From Ichthyophonus hoferi (lineage: Eukaryota > Opisthokonta > Ichthyosporea > Ichthyophonida > Ichthyophonidae), in the NCBI GenBank assembly GCA_002751075.1, contig NAOQ01000550.1, forward strand, positions 1-47,496: a stretch of 47,496 nucleotides of DNA. Reading direction: 5' to 3'. The position numbers and the translations under genes are program-made. Under the pieces are notes generated by a model. It worked only from the letters and a program-made list of their open reading frames with translations. It searched no databases and had not been told where the DNA came from. Of the stretch, positions 34,075 through 44,410 are shown in pieces (position 1 is the first letter of the stretch; every line of letters starts with the position of its first letter).

Positions 34075-34309
34075 ATACATAATAAAGAGGAAATTGTAAG
34101 AAATTTATATTTTTTGCTATTTTTACTCGAGGAGTTGTATTTTCTACATGTTGAAGTATTTGGGCAAATAGTTAGTGATGTCTTATACAAGAGTCACTTA
34201 TTATTTAGTCAGCATTGAACCTCTAAATATTAAGAAGTCTATAAATTGTGAATACAAAACTTTCACAGACAATAAGTGTTTCCAACTTGTTGTCATACAA
34301 AAGATGCTA

Positions 34310-34420
34310 AAATCCTTAATGCCCATTGGGTCTTTAAAATCAAATTGATGAGGATGGCAAACCTTTAGAATACAAAAGCTAAATGGTTGATGGATCTAAA
34401 CAAAATCTACGCACTTTTTG
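34310..34420 (+). mobile_element. Ty1/copia retrotransposon fossil, start of reverse transcriptase
   Basis: The plus strand reads AHWVFKIKLDEDGKPLEYK, matching the W.FK.K....G...YKAR motif at the start of copia reverse transcriptase. Only about 100 bp is recognisable. It lies in the opposite orientation to the fragment at 32591-33070, so the two are separate or rearranged pieces. Broken and old. Confidence 0.55.
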
Positions 34421-35020
34421 TCGAATATTTTGGCTAGAATGTTTTCAAATACGTCTATTTTTTTTTTTTTGTTAATTTACATTTGATATTATTTAATCTT
34501 ATACTGCTCTATATTGGGCTTGGCAGAGTACCTGGTGAGAAAGGTCACACTTAAAGTGTTGTCTGGTATACTAGATTTACTAATCCAAATTAGGCACCCA
34601 ATTATAGAAGCATATGTAATTAAATCACAAGGTTCAAGACCTGTAGCCTCATTATTCATGGACTGGATGTGCTTGGCAAGGAGAGGTGTGTGTGTTGATT
34701 ATCCATCATGCTGTTGACAGCTCTTAACTAATTCAGTGATATATCCCTGTTGGGATAGTAGAATGCATTCTTCTCATTGATGTAAAAGTGTTCATATGCC
34801 GCATACTATGTATTGGCAAGAATTGATCTACTTACTCTATACAGAACGGGCTTCAATTAACTAAAATAAGACTGATCATTGTACTACTGCTTGTTATCAA
34901 AGAATGGCTGAACTATGCATTTATTTGCAGTTAACAATCCTGTAACATAACATAATCTATTCACATGTATTTATTTTCATAAAAAAACATGATAGTTGAC
35001 TATATAGTTCTTATTGCCCT
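34421..35020. other. intergenic DNA with one weak frame
   Basis: A plus-strand frame across 34500-34717 (EYLVRKVTLKVLSGILDLLI...) starts only from TTG and has no splice support. Its composition is moderately protein-like, so it may be another retroelement or gene relic. Nothing else is recognised. Confidence 0.25.
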
Positions 35021-35297
35021 AGAGTCTAGTACCTTTAGGTTTTGTCGATCAAAAAGATAAGTTTAGCGATCAACAGTAAAACCCTGCGGATCAAAAAGAA
35101 AACAAACATTAAAATATTTTACATCTTTTATTGTTTTATTGTACTAAAACATTATCAGTTTAAGATTCTTCTTGCTATTTGTTATACATAATATTATTTT
35201 CAAGAGATTATAATTCCTTTAAAATGAAAAGACTAACTTATGCAATATTTACATGTATATATGGTATGATACGATTGATGTAACATAAGTAGTAGGT

Positions 35298-35600
35298 AGA
35301 GTCAGGAGCGTTCCAGTAATTATATTTGTTAGGAAGGAGAGAGAATACTGAATTATGGTGCGTGTTAACGTGTCCCTTTATATACACGGAGTACTGGTAT
35401 ACTAAGACGTGTTTATTAGTAAACAAGTCCACCCGTCTTGAACCAGATACCCTGCCAATGTGTTATCTTATCAGGACCTAAAGCATATGACCTGCATGGG
35501 CTTAATATATAGTTGCTGGACCTCTGTCATGGGTAGATTCACTTTTGATCTATCATCTTATCATTTTGGTATCATTTAACACGAATAAAATGGTAATGTT
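35298..35600 (+). repeat. interspersed repeat R2, copy
   Basis: Has CAGGAGCGTTCC, GGAGAGAGAATACTGAATTA, ACACGGAGTACTGG, GTGTTATCTTATCAGGACCT and GACCTCTGTCATGG, in the order seen at 32136-32590. It passes directly into an R1 copy. Confidence 0.7.
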
Positions 35601-35960
35601 CTTGCTCGCTCTACCTTAGCTCTGCCTCTAGTTCTGGCGTTTGGCTTTGGCAGCATATGGCAACTGAGGTGATACGGGGTGTTGCGCACTTGTTTTTTAC
35701 TACCTTGGTGTTATTTTAAAGCTGAAAATTTTAATAGTTTTCATACTAGTGGTTGTTCTGATTACGTATATTCTCATGTAATTCTAACAATTTTAGATTT
35801 GAAGATGGTATGTAGACGTAATAAAATTGATTTTTCACACATAGAAGTCAATGAACGGATGGAGGGCTGAGGTGAAGTGTTTTCGACATTTGTGGAACGT
35901 TAACTCAATAGAACTATTAAACATTATCAAATTGTGTAACCATGATAAACTAAGCTTTCT
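35600..35960 (+). repeat. interspersed repeat R1, copy
   Basis: Has GCTCGCTCTACCTTAGCTCT, AACTGAGGTGATACGGGGT, CTTGGTGTTATTTTAAAGCT, GATTTGAAGATGGTATGTAG, GGATGGAGGGCTGAGGTGAA and GACATTTGTGGAACGTTAA in the R1 order. The frame at 35679-35870 is a repeat translation. Confidence 0.65.
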
Positions 35961-35984
35961 CTGCTACCATGTTGGGAATAATAG

Positions 35985-36350
35985 GTATAAATAGGAGCGT
36001 TCCTGTTACCTATCTTGGAGAGGAGAGAGAATACTAAATTAAGGGGCGTTTCCCTTTGCATACACTGATATACTAATACATATTTTTAAATAAGACGACC
36101 TGTCCGTACTCTCGGGTCATGTGTTATCTTATCAGGACCTGAAACAAATGACCCGAAAGGGGTTGATATACCCAGGACCTTTGCCATTGACTGGCTCATT
36201 TTTGATCTATTACCATCTTGGATGATCATTAACACCAATAGATTACACTGATTATTTCTATACGTAATAATAATTGCTAATAGTATTAAATAATTATAGC
36301 TATAGAAATACCTAAGTCAATTAAATATTTCTGTTTTAACAAATAGGATG
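35985..36350 (+). repeat. interspersed repeat R2, copy
   Basis: Has AGGAGCGTTCCTG, GAGAATACTAAATTAAGGGG, GTGTTATCTTATCAGGACCT, the 3' blocks AACACCAATAGATTACA and ATTAAATAATTATAGCTATA, and the end TTAAATATTTCTGTTTTAAC. Confidence 0.75.
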
Positions 36351-36660
36351 ACAAGTTTAAAGATCTGGACAATGATGGTTTTTATCGATTAAAATCGGAA
36401 AGAAGAGAACCGATTATAGAATGATCATGTAATCCGCAAATATTTTTGAACTATTTCTTACATTTTAAAGAAATTATAATCTCTTGAAAACTATATCACA
36501 TCACAGATAACAAAAAAAAAATTGTATTAATATTTTTTTACTACAATAAAAGACGTAAAATTTCTCAATTCATTTGCTTTCCTTTTGATTGGGAAATTTC
36601 TACCTTGATTGAAAAAAATATTATTTTGATCAAAAACCCTTATAAGAACAATCGTTGGGC

Positions 36661-38810
36661 TACTGCATCGAGTTATCACATGATTGTATAATAACGTTTT
36701 ATATATGACGTACGTCTAAGGCTTACTAAGGCCTACACTGTAATATAATTTATAGTAAATAATAACATTCAATACCGTAGTGATATTATATTATATTCGA
36801 ACTAATCCTGGGAGTGACGTAAGTTACTATAATTACGTTATTGAAAAATGTAAGCCACTTTTATTACGTAAGGAATGTGGTACGACATTTGTAGACCTGT
36901 AGTTGTAGTGTACATGTAAAGGAATTGCAGTTCGAAAAGACAAGAGCTTCTATTGTGCGTACTTACTATATTTAACCCAGCTTAGGGTTCTTCCCGCTAT
37001 AAGAGTCTCATTGACAGGATAGACCCCAACGCATTCCACCATGCTTACAATGCATGGAATGCGATTGAGATACAAGCCAAATAACCCTCATATACCTGAT
37101 AGTGTATGTAGTCTACAATGTAAAATAATATCTTCCATAGTAAACAGATCTGTAAGCAGCTCGAAATCAACACAATTTTATGCCAAAGTTGTCATGCAAA
37201 TACTTCGGCCACCACCCGTGGGTTGGTCAACAGCGGTAAGGAGAGCCAACCGAGGCTAGAAAACCAAAGAAAGTTTAAGGAAGCTAGGAACTAAGCGAAG
37301 AACGCCAAACGAGGTTAGGGACTAAGGTTGATATCGTGTTTCAAATAGACCAATATCTGCTTTTAATTAATAAATCAACATGTTATTGGCCAATAATCAT
37401 CATATAAATTGGATTTTTGGTTGGTGATTACAAAACATATAACCTCGTAACCAGACATTGGCAGCAAATAAAATAGCAGAGGAATAGGGAGTTGCAACAA
37501 TATAGGATGTGATGGGATAGGATGGGATAGGATAAAATATATATTATAATAATGATATAGTATGATATAATGTAATATGATACTATATGGCAAGACAAGT
37601 CACTGATCGTAATTTTATCTAATCAAAAGGCAAACAAACAGTACCGATTGAGATCTACAAATCAAATAATTCTCATAAACCCAATGACGTCATAGATATG
37701 GCCCTACATTGTAATCTAATCTTGAGTAATATCCAATCTCGCAATGCTATTACACTATATTATTCGAGCTAATAAATTATGTGATGTTCATTCAGTGCAC
37801 TACAGTATCTCGCCAGGCGTAGCAAATTCAAAGATTGTGCTATAAGATGAAGTTATGTCAACGGAGACAGTAGATGAAATTGCGTATGTGTGGTATGGGT
37901 GAGAAAAAATGCAAATAACTAAACAAGAGGATATTAAAAATAACAGCGGTTAATTTTTACCAATGACAAAGTTATTACGATCCTACTGGGTTGTAAGTGA
38001 TGTGAATGCTGTCCAATGTCCAATTAATCTAGCAATTTATTCACATATTTTGAAAGAGTGAAGTGTCTCAGTTTTATTAAAATATTTCTTATGACCCGTT
38101 TCCTCATCAGTGAGCAAGATCATAACATTGCTTATCAGCTATATAGCAGATTGATTAGGGTTAGGGGTTACAACTACACATTATATGCTGTGGGTTAGAA
38201 AGAATTAGAAAGGTACTGTTACACATAGAGTGCTCAAGTATGTATTAATATTTAGTTCTGATAGCCATAATCTATTTATTAGTTAACTATATCCTTTTCG
38301 TATTTTATCTTTGACCTCAACAGGGATTCCGGATTCTGAGGCATGGGTTTTGATTCATGAATTGGTGTCAAATTATTGTAAGTAGTTTATTTTAAATATT
38401 GGCTCAGTCTAAGTATGAGACTTAACGGTTAATACAGTTAATTAGTAAATTAGCTATAAAAGATACGACTGCAATGATTGTAAGTACAACAAAAGAAGTT
38501 TTCTTATGAATATACGGATATATATAATTATTATGCATGATGGTGGGAGGGTGGGATTGTGGACCTTATTATTATAGATTGAAATGGACTCTAGCATGTA
38601 TGAATAGAGGAAACCAATCTAAAAACACGTATAAGATAGAGATTAGACGTGAAAGTCCTATTAACACTTGCATCAAATCCTATTTAATCAACTATAACCT
38701 TGACCAGTAAATTATTATCACCCAAATCACAAGGTCAATTTAAGACCTAGTAACTATTGTAATCAATTAATAAGTCATTATGAATCAATAAGCTGATGGT
38801 AATTAATTGG
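36661..38810. other. intergenic DNA without a supported gene
   Basis: A 72-codon ATG frame at 37041-37259 (MLTMHGMRLRYKPNNPHIPD...) has a fair start context (TTCCACCATG) but no relatives or splice support. 37500-37590 is a GATGGGATAGGATA and ATAGTATGATATAA simple repeat. A perfect CRE-type TGACGTCA is at 37685-37692. Nothing else is recognised. Confidence 0.35.
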
Positions 38811-38814
38811 TATC

Positions 38815-39310
38815 ACAACAGGAATATTTAATTAATTTAAGTGTTTTTATATATCCATACTCATTTAATATCATAAGAGATTACTATTATATATGTAGAC
38901 TGAAAAAATAGTTTCTGCAATCTATTAGTGTTAAAACAGAAATATTTAATTAATTTAAATCTTTATATAGCTATATCGTTTAATATTATATGAGATTGCT
39001 ATTATATATGTAGACTGAAAAAAATTGTGCAATTTATGAGTGCTAAATGTCAATCCAAGATGACTTATCAAAGTTGAACCACCGAGTGGCCGAGGTCCCA
39101 CGACTACGTAAAAAGCCACTTCAGATCATATTTTGAGCCCAGATAAGTAATTGCTTGGACGCCTTTTCCCCAAGACAAGGCTGCGTTGTCTAATAATAAA
39201 ACTACTTATCGTGCTCCATATATGCAAAAGAAAATATTAAAGCGCCCTTTAATTCGGTATTCCCTCTCCGTATAAACGAATATAGGTTATAGGAACGCCT
39301 CCGTCGTTAC
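38815..39310 (-). repeat. interspersed repeat R2, reverse-oriented, with 118-bp internal duplication
   Basis: Read on the minus strand this has AGGCGTTCCTATAACC, GAATACCGAATTAAAGGGCG, TTTGATAAGTCATCTTGGAT and the AGCTATATAAAG...TTAATTAAATATTTCTGTTTT end. The 3' end is duplicated: the block AATATTTAATTAATTTAA recurs at 38823 and 38941, and GTAGACTGAAAAAA at 38895 and 39010. Confidence 0.7.
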
Positions 39311-40545
39311 TTAGTATTCCCACACAATGAGCAATTAAACAGAGCAAGCAATATGCATGCATGCTAATGGAGACTCTCGGTGAGGGGAATGTTTCGCAGA
39401 AATATCCAATTAGGATTTAGACATTTCATTCCTTGAACTATTTGAGTCAAATACAATTAACTGCTAGTCTAATTAGATAGCTACTTACAGAAATCAATAG
39501 ATCTATACTATCTATATCTTTAATCCAATTAGCCGCCGCTATCTTGAATATCTATCCTTATTTGCACCTCAAATCGCTACCCTGCCCTATCACGTGGAAC
39601 CTCTGGCTCACCCTAATGCATTCCTTGATAAAAGGGCTGCGAGTCAGGAATAATAAACAGATTTTATGGGCTAGGGTAGCACCAATGTAACATCCGCTTT
39701 ACAAGGCTAGAGATATGCTAGTAAGATAGGGGTTTCCGATACAAATGATATGTTTTGTGATCTTAACTATAATTGTCCCGATTAAAATTATATATAAAAA
39801 ATTCCCTACCAAAAGGAGAACAAATATATATATATATTGAGATTTTCTAAATAATTTTAAAGAGATTATAATTCTTATAAAATAAAAAGAAAAACTCATA
39901 TATATATACATATATGCGTAACATTGCGTCCTTTTACTTTACTGGACCAATGATGCTGACAGCATGTTAGTGAGGTTGATAAAAAACAAAGTTAATAACT
40001 TGTTAAATAACATATAGGCTAGGTATAAATTGAAGAGAAAAAAAACCAAAAAATAGTTTTGAATGCTTACATTATTTCTCTTTTTTTGGTCAGGAATATT
40101 TTTTATATTTAATTTTTTTCGAGAAACTTATCATTTGGATCGAAACTTCCTATAACTCAATACCTGGAGGGGGTTTGAAGTTGGATAAACCAGATCCACC
40201 ATATCCAACTATTTCGACACATTAATAAAAATTATATTTAGATACATATTACCAAATTTGGTAACTACAGACGTCATGCGTCTGAAAATGCGAATTTGAC
40301 AACAGAAATTCCTGCTAGACTTTTGTAGTTCATTTAGGTGTATTAGACTGTTTATGTGGATTAATTAGACTATAAATAAAATAGATTAAAAAAAATTCTT
40401 GTAAGCTGTTAATCCATCTGGATAAGGCGAGTATAATGGGTGGCTTTATCCTCACTCTATAGTAGACATCTACTAGTTGAGAGATATCTGCCTTAATCCC
40501 CCTAGGTGTTACTATTGTAATAATACCAAAGTAAGAAATTTTAAT
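39311..40545. other. intergenic DNA
   Basis: Near 39350-39365 is an ATGCATGCATGC repeat. 39850-40140 resembles the inverted-repeat arms at 35020 and 36459 (TTTAAAGAGATTATAATTC). Only low-complexity frames are present; no gene is recognised. Confidence 0.4.
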
Positions 40546-40554
40546 AAAGCATTT

Positions 40555-40560
40555 TTTATT
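40555..40560 (-). terminator. AATAAA polyadenylation signal of the minus-strand zinc-finger gene
   Basis: Plus-strand TTTATT reads AATAAA on the minus strand, about 45 bp beyond the stop codon of the zinc-finger gene. Confidence 0.5.
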
Positions 40561-40605
40561 TCATCCACAATAAGTTACAATGAAGTCTATTGGGAAAGAG
40601 ACTCA

Positions 40606-41616
40606 TCATCTTGCGGCCTTAGCAGATAGATTGAAACGATTATCATCTGGATTGCACAATAACATATTTAAAAAGGGTGGTTGCGTAATATAAGAACTCT
40701 GATACTTATTTATATTAGAAAGAGGGTTTTCAACCATATGTGTAAGAATGTGCGAAGTTAAGTTAGATGCACAGGCAAACGCAGCTCCACAACCAATAAA
40801 AGTACATTTATAGTCAAGAGGCTTGGGACACGCAAGGTAATCTGTAGATGAAGTAAGGTCAAGAAGAGGAATGTATGCAGATGCAGGGCTGGTGGTATCT
40901 TCACGTGCAATCTCGGGAGGTTTTTCAACCATGTGTGTAAGTATATGTGAGGTCAAATCTGATGCAAAAGGAAACGTTTGCCGGCAACCATTGTATGTAC
41001 AACGGAAGCTGCCCTCTCTAGAGTTGGTACGCGTATGTGAGACTACTTTGGGCGAGCTAGATTGGCTAGAGACACTGGTGTTACAGGCACTGTAGGAACA
41101 ACGAAATGGCTTCTGCCGTTCGTGTACCCGAATGTGGCGACCTAAATTAGGAGAATTTGTAAATGCAGCTGTACAACCGGCATAGGTACATCTAAAGGGC
41201 TTTTCACCTGTGTGAGTACGGTTATGTACAGTCAGTGCAGACGACTGCTTAAATGCAGCAGAGCAACCGTTGTAGGTACATTTAAAGGGCTTCTCGCCAG
41301 TGTGGGTGCGAATGTGAGCCGTCAAGGCCGACGACTGCGTAAAAGCAGCACGACATCCATAATAAGTACATCTGAACGGCTTTTCTCCTGTATGTGTACG
41401 CATATGTACGATTAAGGCAGAAGACTGAGTGAAGGTTGTAGTACAACCTTCATATGTACATTGGAAGGGACGGCCGTTCGTACTCCCGCGACTTTGTTTT
41501 GGTTTCGGTTGCGATTTGTTGGGCGTGTATATATATGATTGTGGGGTAGAAAGACGCGAGTCTGGTGTGTTCACTAAGGAATTGTCTAGAGTTGCTCCTA
41601 CTGACAAGAAGTCCAT
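40606..41616 (-). CDS. intronless C2H2 zinc-finger protein, about six fingers
   Basis: The 336-residue product starts MDFLSVGATLDNSLVNTPDS, then a Ser/Pro/Lys-rich stretch to about residue 48. Fingers: FQCTYEGC, FRCTYYGC, FKCTYNGC and FRCTYAGC with standard HTGEKP linkers (about 50-170). Next comes a degenerate segment (FRCSYSAC then Ser-rich sequence lacking proper His spacing, about 171-203), then two more fingers (FRCTYNGC about 204-232 and YKCTFIGC about 270-297), each followed by HILTHMVEKP or HILTHMVENP. C-x4-C spacing and CTYxGC cores match the paralogue at 20286-21290, so both probably arose by lineage-specific duplication or retroposition. It should bind DNA in the nucleus. The minus-strand TTATATATAT about 25-30 bp before the ATG may be a TATA box with a very short leader. 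Confidence 0.92.
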   Translation of the reverse strand: MDFLSVGATLDNSLVNTPDSRLSTPQSYIYTPNKSQPKPKQSRGSTNGRPFQCTYEGCTTTFTQSSALIVHMRTHTGEKPFRCTYYGCRAAFTQSSALTAHIRTHTGEKPFKCTYNGCSAAFKQSSALTVHNRTHTGEKPFRCTYAGCTAAFTNSPNLGRHIRVHERQKPFRCSYSACNTSVSSQSSSPKVVSHTRTNSREGSFRCTYNGCRQTFPFASDLTSHILTHMVEKPPEIAREDTTSPASAYIPLLDLTSSTDYLACPKPLDYKCTFIGCGAAFACASNLTSHILTHMVENPLSNINKYQSSYITQPPFLNMLLCNPDDNRFNLSAKAAR

Positions 41617-42202
41617 ATTGATAAATAAAATATCATAAATATATATAAGGATCCCGAAAAAAAGGTGCCCCAGAAAAAGAAAAAATAGTTACGGATAAAA
41701 AAAGACCACAACTTCAAAAGGTTAAGGTTCAGAATAAACGTAAATAACGGTGTACTTTCCTTTAATAGGCCCTCTTACAGCACATGTTTAAATCCTAAAA
41801 ATATATAGATAATCATTTATGTTATCATTAACTAGAACTGAGCGTATGTATTCATTGGCCAATGGATATATTGTTGATGCTTCTTTTATGTTATTCTAAA
41901 TTCTATTTTAAGAATAGATTAATTAAGCGTATATTATATAATTGCACAACACATTATAATGTTGGTTTTTTAAGATAATGAAAATTTAAGTGTTGCATAA
42001 TTTTACTAGAATCTTTATAAATTTTGTGGAAAACAATGTGGTGATTCTTTATCTTTGTCATCTATATCTTCCTATTGGTTGTTTGTAAAGCCTATATTCT
42101 TGTTGCTCATTGGAGAGTTTACATGATTTCCTATTGGTTATATTTAATGCACATTTGCAAGCCTGCTGCGGTCAGGAATTCAGTCCATCGTGGCTTACCT
42201 AC

Positions 42203-42807
42203 CGAAATATCAAATAGCAGACGTCCGCCATACTGATTTTAAAAAAATTATCCTCTTAATTTTTAAATTATATTTTAAATAATTTAATATATGGTTATAC
42301 CCCAATGCCGACCCAGACTGAAAGATTTGTTTAAAAATTCCCCGATGCTCGGTGCATCTATGTTAGATAACACTTTGATTGGCTGATATTTGCTCGGTCT
42401 TAATAATTCCATTTCTATTAATTATGATGAGTAAATATAATATAACTTTCTTTTTATATTACTTAAATAATGTAAATATGTCTAATAAGCCAATCCGCTA
42501 TTATTACTATATTTTGTTTTTATTTGTTTTTTTATTCTTACAGGCGTTGGTATGGTAATCTCTACGTCTTCTCCGTCGAGTCCTACGGCCAAATTTTCAG
42601 GATGTTTCTTATCTATGCACAGCTTCACCCAATCAACTAAACGGTTGGGGCTTACATGATATCAGGGCACTGGTTCGTTCAATAACTTAGGATTTAATCT
42701 ACATTAACCCTGATCAAACACCTAATATAATATTTACCTTCTTCTAATCAAATGCGTTTTTTTAAGTAATAAACATACATTACATTCATCCAAACACCGG
42801 GAATAGG
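42203..42807 (-). CDS. three exons of an unidentified conserved-looking gene
   Basis: Transcription-order exons 42807-42738, 42650-42542 and 42232-42203 join in phase (1, 2, 0, 0). They encode about 69 residues: YSRCLDECNVCLLLKKTHLI, then PNRLVDWVKLCIDKKHPENL, AVGLDGEDVEITIPTP and YGGRLLFDIS. Junctions use AG acceptors and GTAAAT, GTAAGA and GTAGGT donors. Composition is balanced and unlike random frames here. A possible first exon (MGASVIYVYGRYKRRGPL, 43485-43432, donor GTAAAT) lies upstream but does not connect in phase without another exon. A possible terminal exon (41794-41762, after TTTTTAG) would end the protein 145 bp before the zinc-finger start. I do not recognise the family; the gene is incomplete. 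Confidence 0.55.
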
Positions 42808-43206
42808 CTGAGTTTTATTGTGAGTTTTATTGGTTAGGTATTTGAAATGGCATATGCCTATTGGTATAGAGGATTGGAATGCCATACTTCGCCATCTCAT
42901 TTAAAAACCATAAGGGTGTCAAATAATTTTTTTGTAAATTAATCATACCAATTCAATATTCTTATAATTAAAAATTAACCACATTTTGGATTTTTCCAAG
43001 TATTTTTTGCAAAACCTACTCATGTCACGGTAGTAAGTAGTAGTGAATCAATGTCATGAACAATCTTACTCCAATCTTACTCTCCCAATCATCTTATTCA
43101 AGTCATTGGTTGTGTGCTAATACTACATGGTGATTGGGCCTCTCCTCATATTACATGGTACCTTCCTGTTGAAGGATTTTGACAAAATAGATCGTGCAAT
43201 CACTAA

Positions 43207-43245
43207 TGACGTCATCCTTGGCGTTAATTAATACTCGTGACGTCA
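43207..43245. promoter_or_regulatory. paired CRE-type palindromes
   Basis: Two perfect TGACGTCA octamers at 43207-43214 and 43238-43245, 31 bp apart. Single further copies are at 28928-28935 and 37685-37692. CREB/ATF-family factors bind this octamer; any target gene here is uncertain. Confidence 0.35.
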
Positions 43246-43944
43246 GGAGCTCTTATGAGAAGGGCTATTTTTAGAACATGATCCAAGAGATATCTACGTG
43301 GCAATTGTCATACATACATAACGTAATGAAATGAAAGATTCATAGCATGTCGTTGGTTTTAGTTAATGCCTGCTTAGATTTCTTATACCAATGGGAACCC
43401 TTTCTTGAAAAAATGAAATAGATACATTTACCAGTGGACCCCTTCTCTTATATCTGCCGTAGACATAGATGACAGATGCCCCCATGCGTCAGTAAATCTT
43501 AGCCTTCAGGGCTCCTTTACATGTAGTAATAACCAAGGCGGAGTTACATCAAGCCTTCCACCCTTATATAGTGCATAATATAACCAGCCATATACACTTC
43601 TCTCTGTGTTTAGTAACATGTAACATAAATACATTTTTCAGATATTTATCTATACATAATGGAATTGGCCAGCAAGGGGTTTGTGCTAATGAATACCACG
43701 TCTTAGGAGTAACTAGGAGTTTTATTTAGCGAACAAGCATACAAGCCCCTCTATTGTCAATAAATATAAATATACAGGGTTGGATAAAGAAGGTTTTAAT
43801 AGAGAAGAACGCTCATGTGAATATTGCCCCTCTAGTTAGACCCCTTTGGAATCCTTCAACCAGAACAATTAACAAACGTTGTATTCTATTATCGGTACAT
43901 CCTTTCCCTTGGATCTAAACCAGATTTTACCTCATTTGGCAATT

Positions 43945-44235
43945 TTCGGGTTGTTACAAGACCATTAGCCCCGATGGATCCCATAATTCAGCCGATTAGT
44001 TGGTTAACATGTGGATCATAAAGTGTTCGATCCAATATCAATTTATTGAATTGCACGTTCTTAATCGGATGATATGATTTGTCACTACTACGTGAACATT
44101 TACACTAATGAGGTGATTGGCTAAACAGTCGTCCAAATGAGGACACATCCTTGGAATAAGATCGTGTAATTCTAGTGGAGCCTAATTGGTCTTTTGATTT
44201 ATTAGGCAATATAATTATTTTTATGAATGGACACT
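43945..44235. repeat. dispersed repeat copy 2 (homologous to 3510-3800)
   Basis: Same ordered blocks as copy 1, including TTGTTACAAGACCATTAGC, CGATCCAATATCAATTTATT, CACTAATGAGGTGATTGGCT and GTAATTCTAGTGGAGCC. It is followed by an ATG frame at 44227-44436 that runs into a TA microsatellite and is not convincing. In copy 1 the corresponding position leads to the relic gene at 3898. Confidence 0.6.
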
Positions 44236-44375
44236 GCTGCATTGACGTCCGCTGTAAATGGTTGTTTTATAAATGGAAACAAAAATAAACCAATAACGCT
44301 GCCGCTCACACATACGCTACGCGGCTCCCAGTATAAATATACGCAAAACTTTGCATTATTTAATCAACCAATAAT

Positions 44376-44409
<34 letters not shown>

Positions 44410-44410
<1 letters not shown>

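Larger units (their letters stand above)
35020..36660. repeat. long inverted repeat enclosing R2, R1 and R2 copies
   Basis: Arms at about 35020-35226 and 36459-36660 are inverse complements: AAGAGATTATAATTCCTTTA and CATTTTAAAGAAATTATAAT at the inner ends, then matching AT-rich blocks with ACAATAAAAGA.GTAAAAT and TTTTTGATC. Inside lie R2 (35298-35600), R1 (35600-35960) and R2 (35985-36350). A related arm-like sequence recurs near 39850-40140. The whole could be a composite foldback element of about 1.6 kb. Confidence 0.6.

Noticed and set aside
40871-41638. Plus-strand frames opposite the minus-strand zinc-finger gene
   Set aside because: Antisense shadows of a strongly coding sequence.
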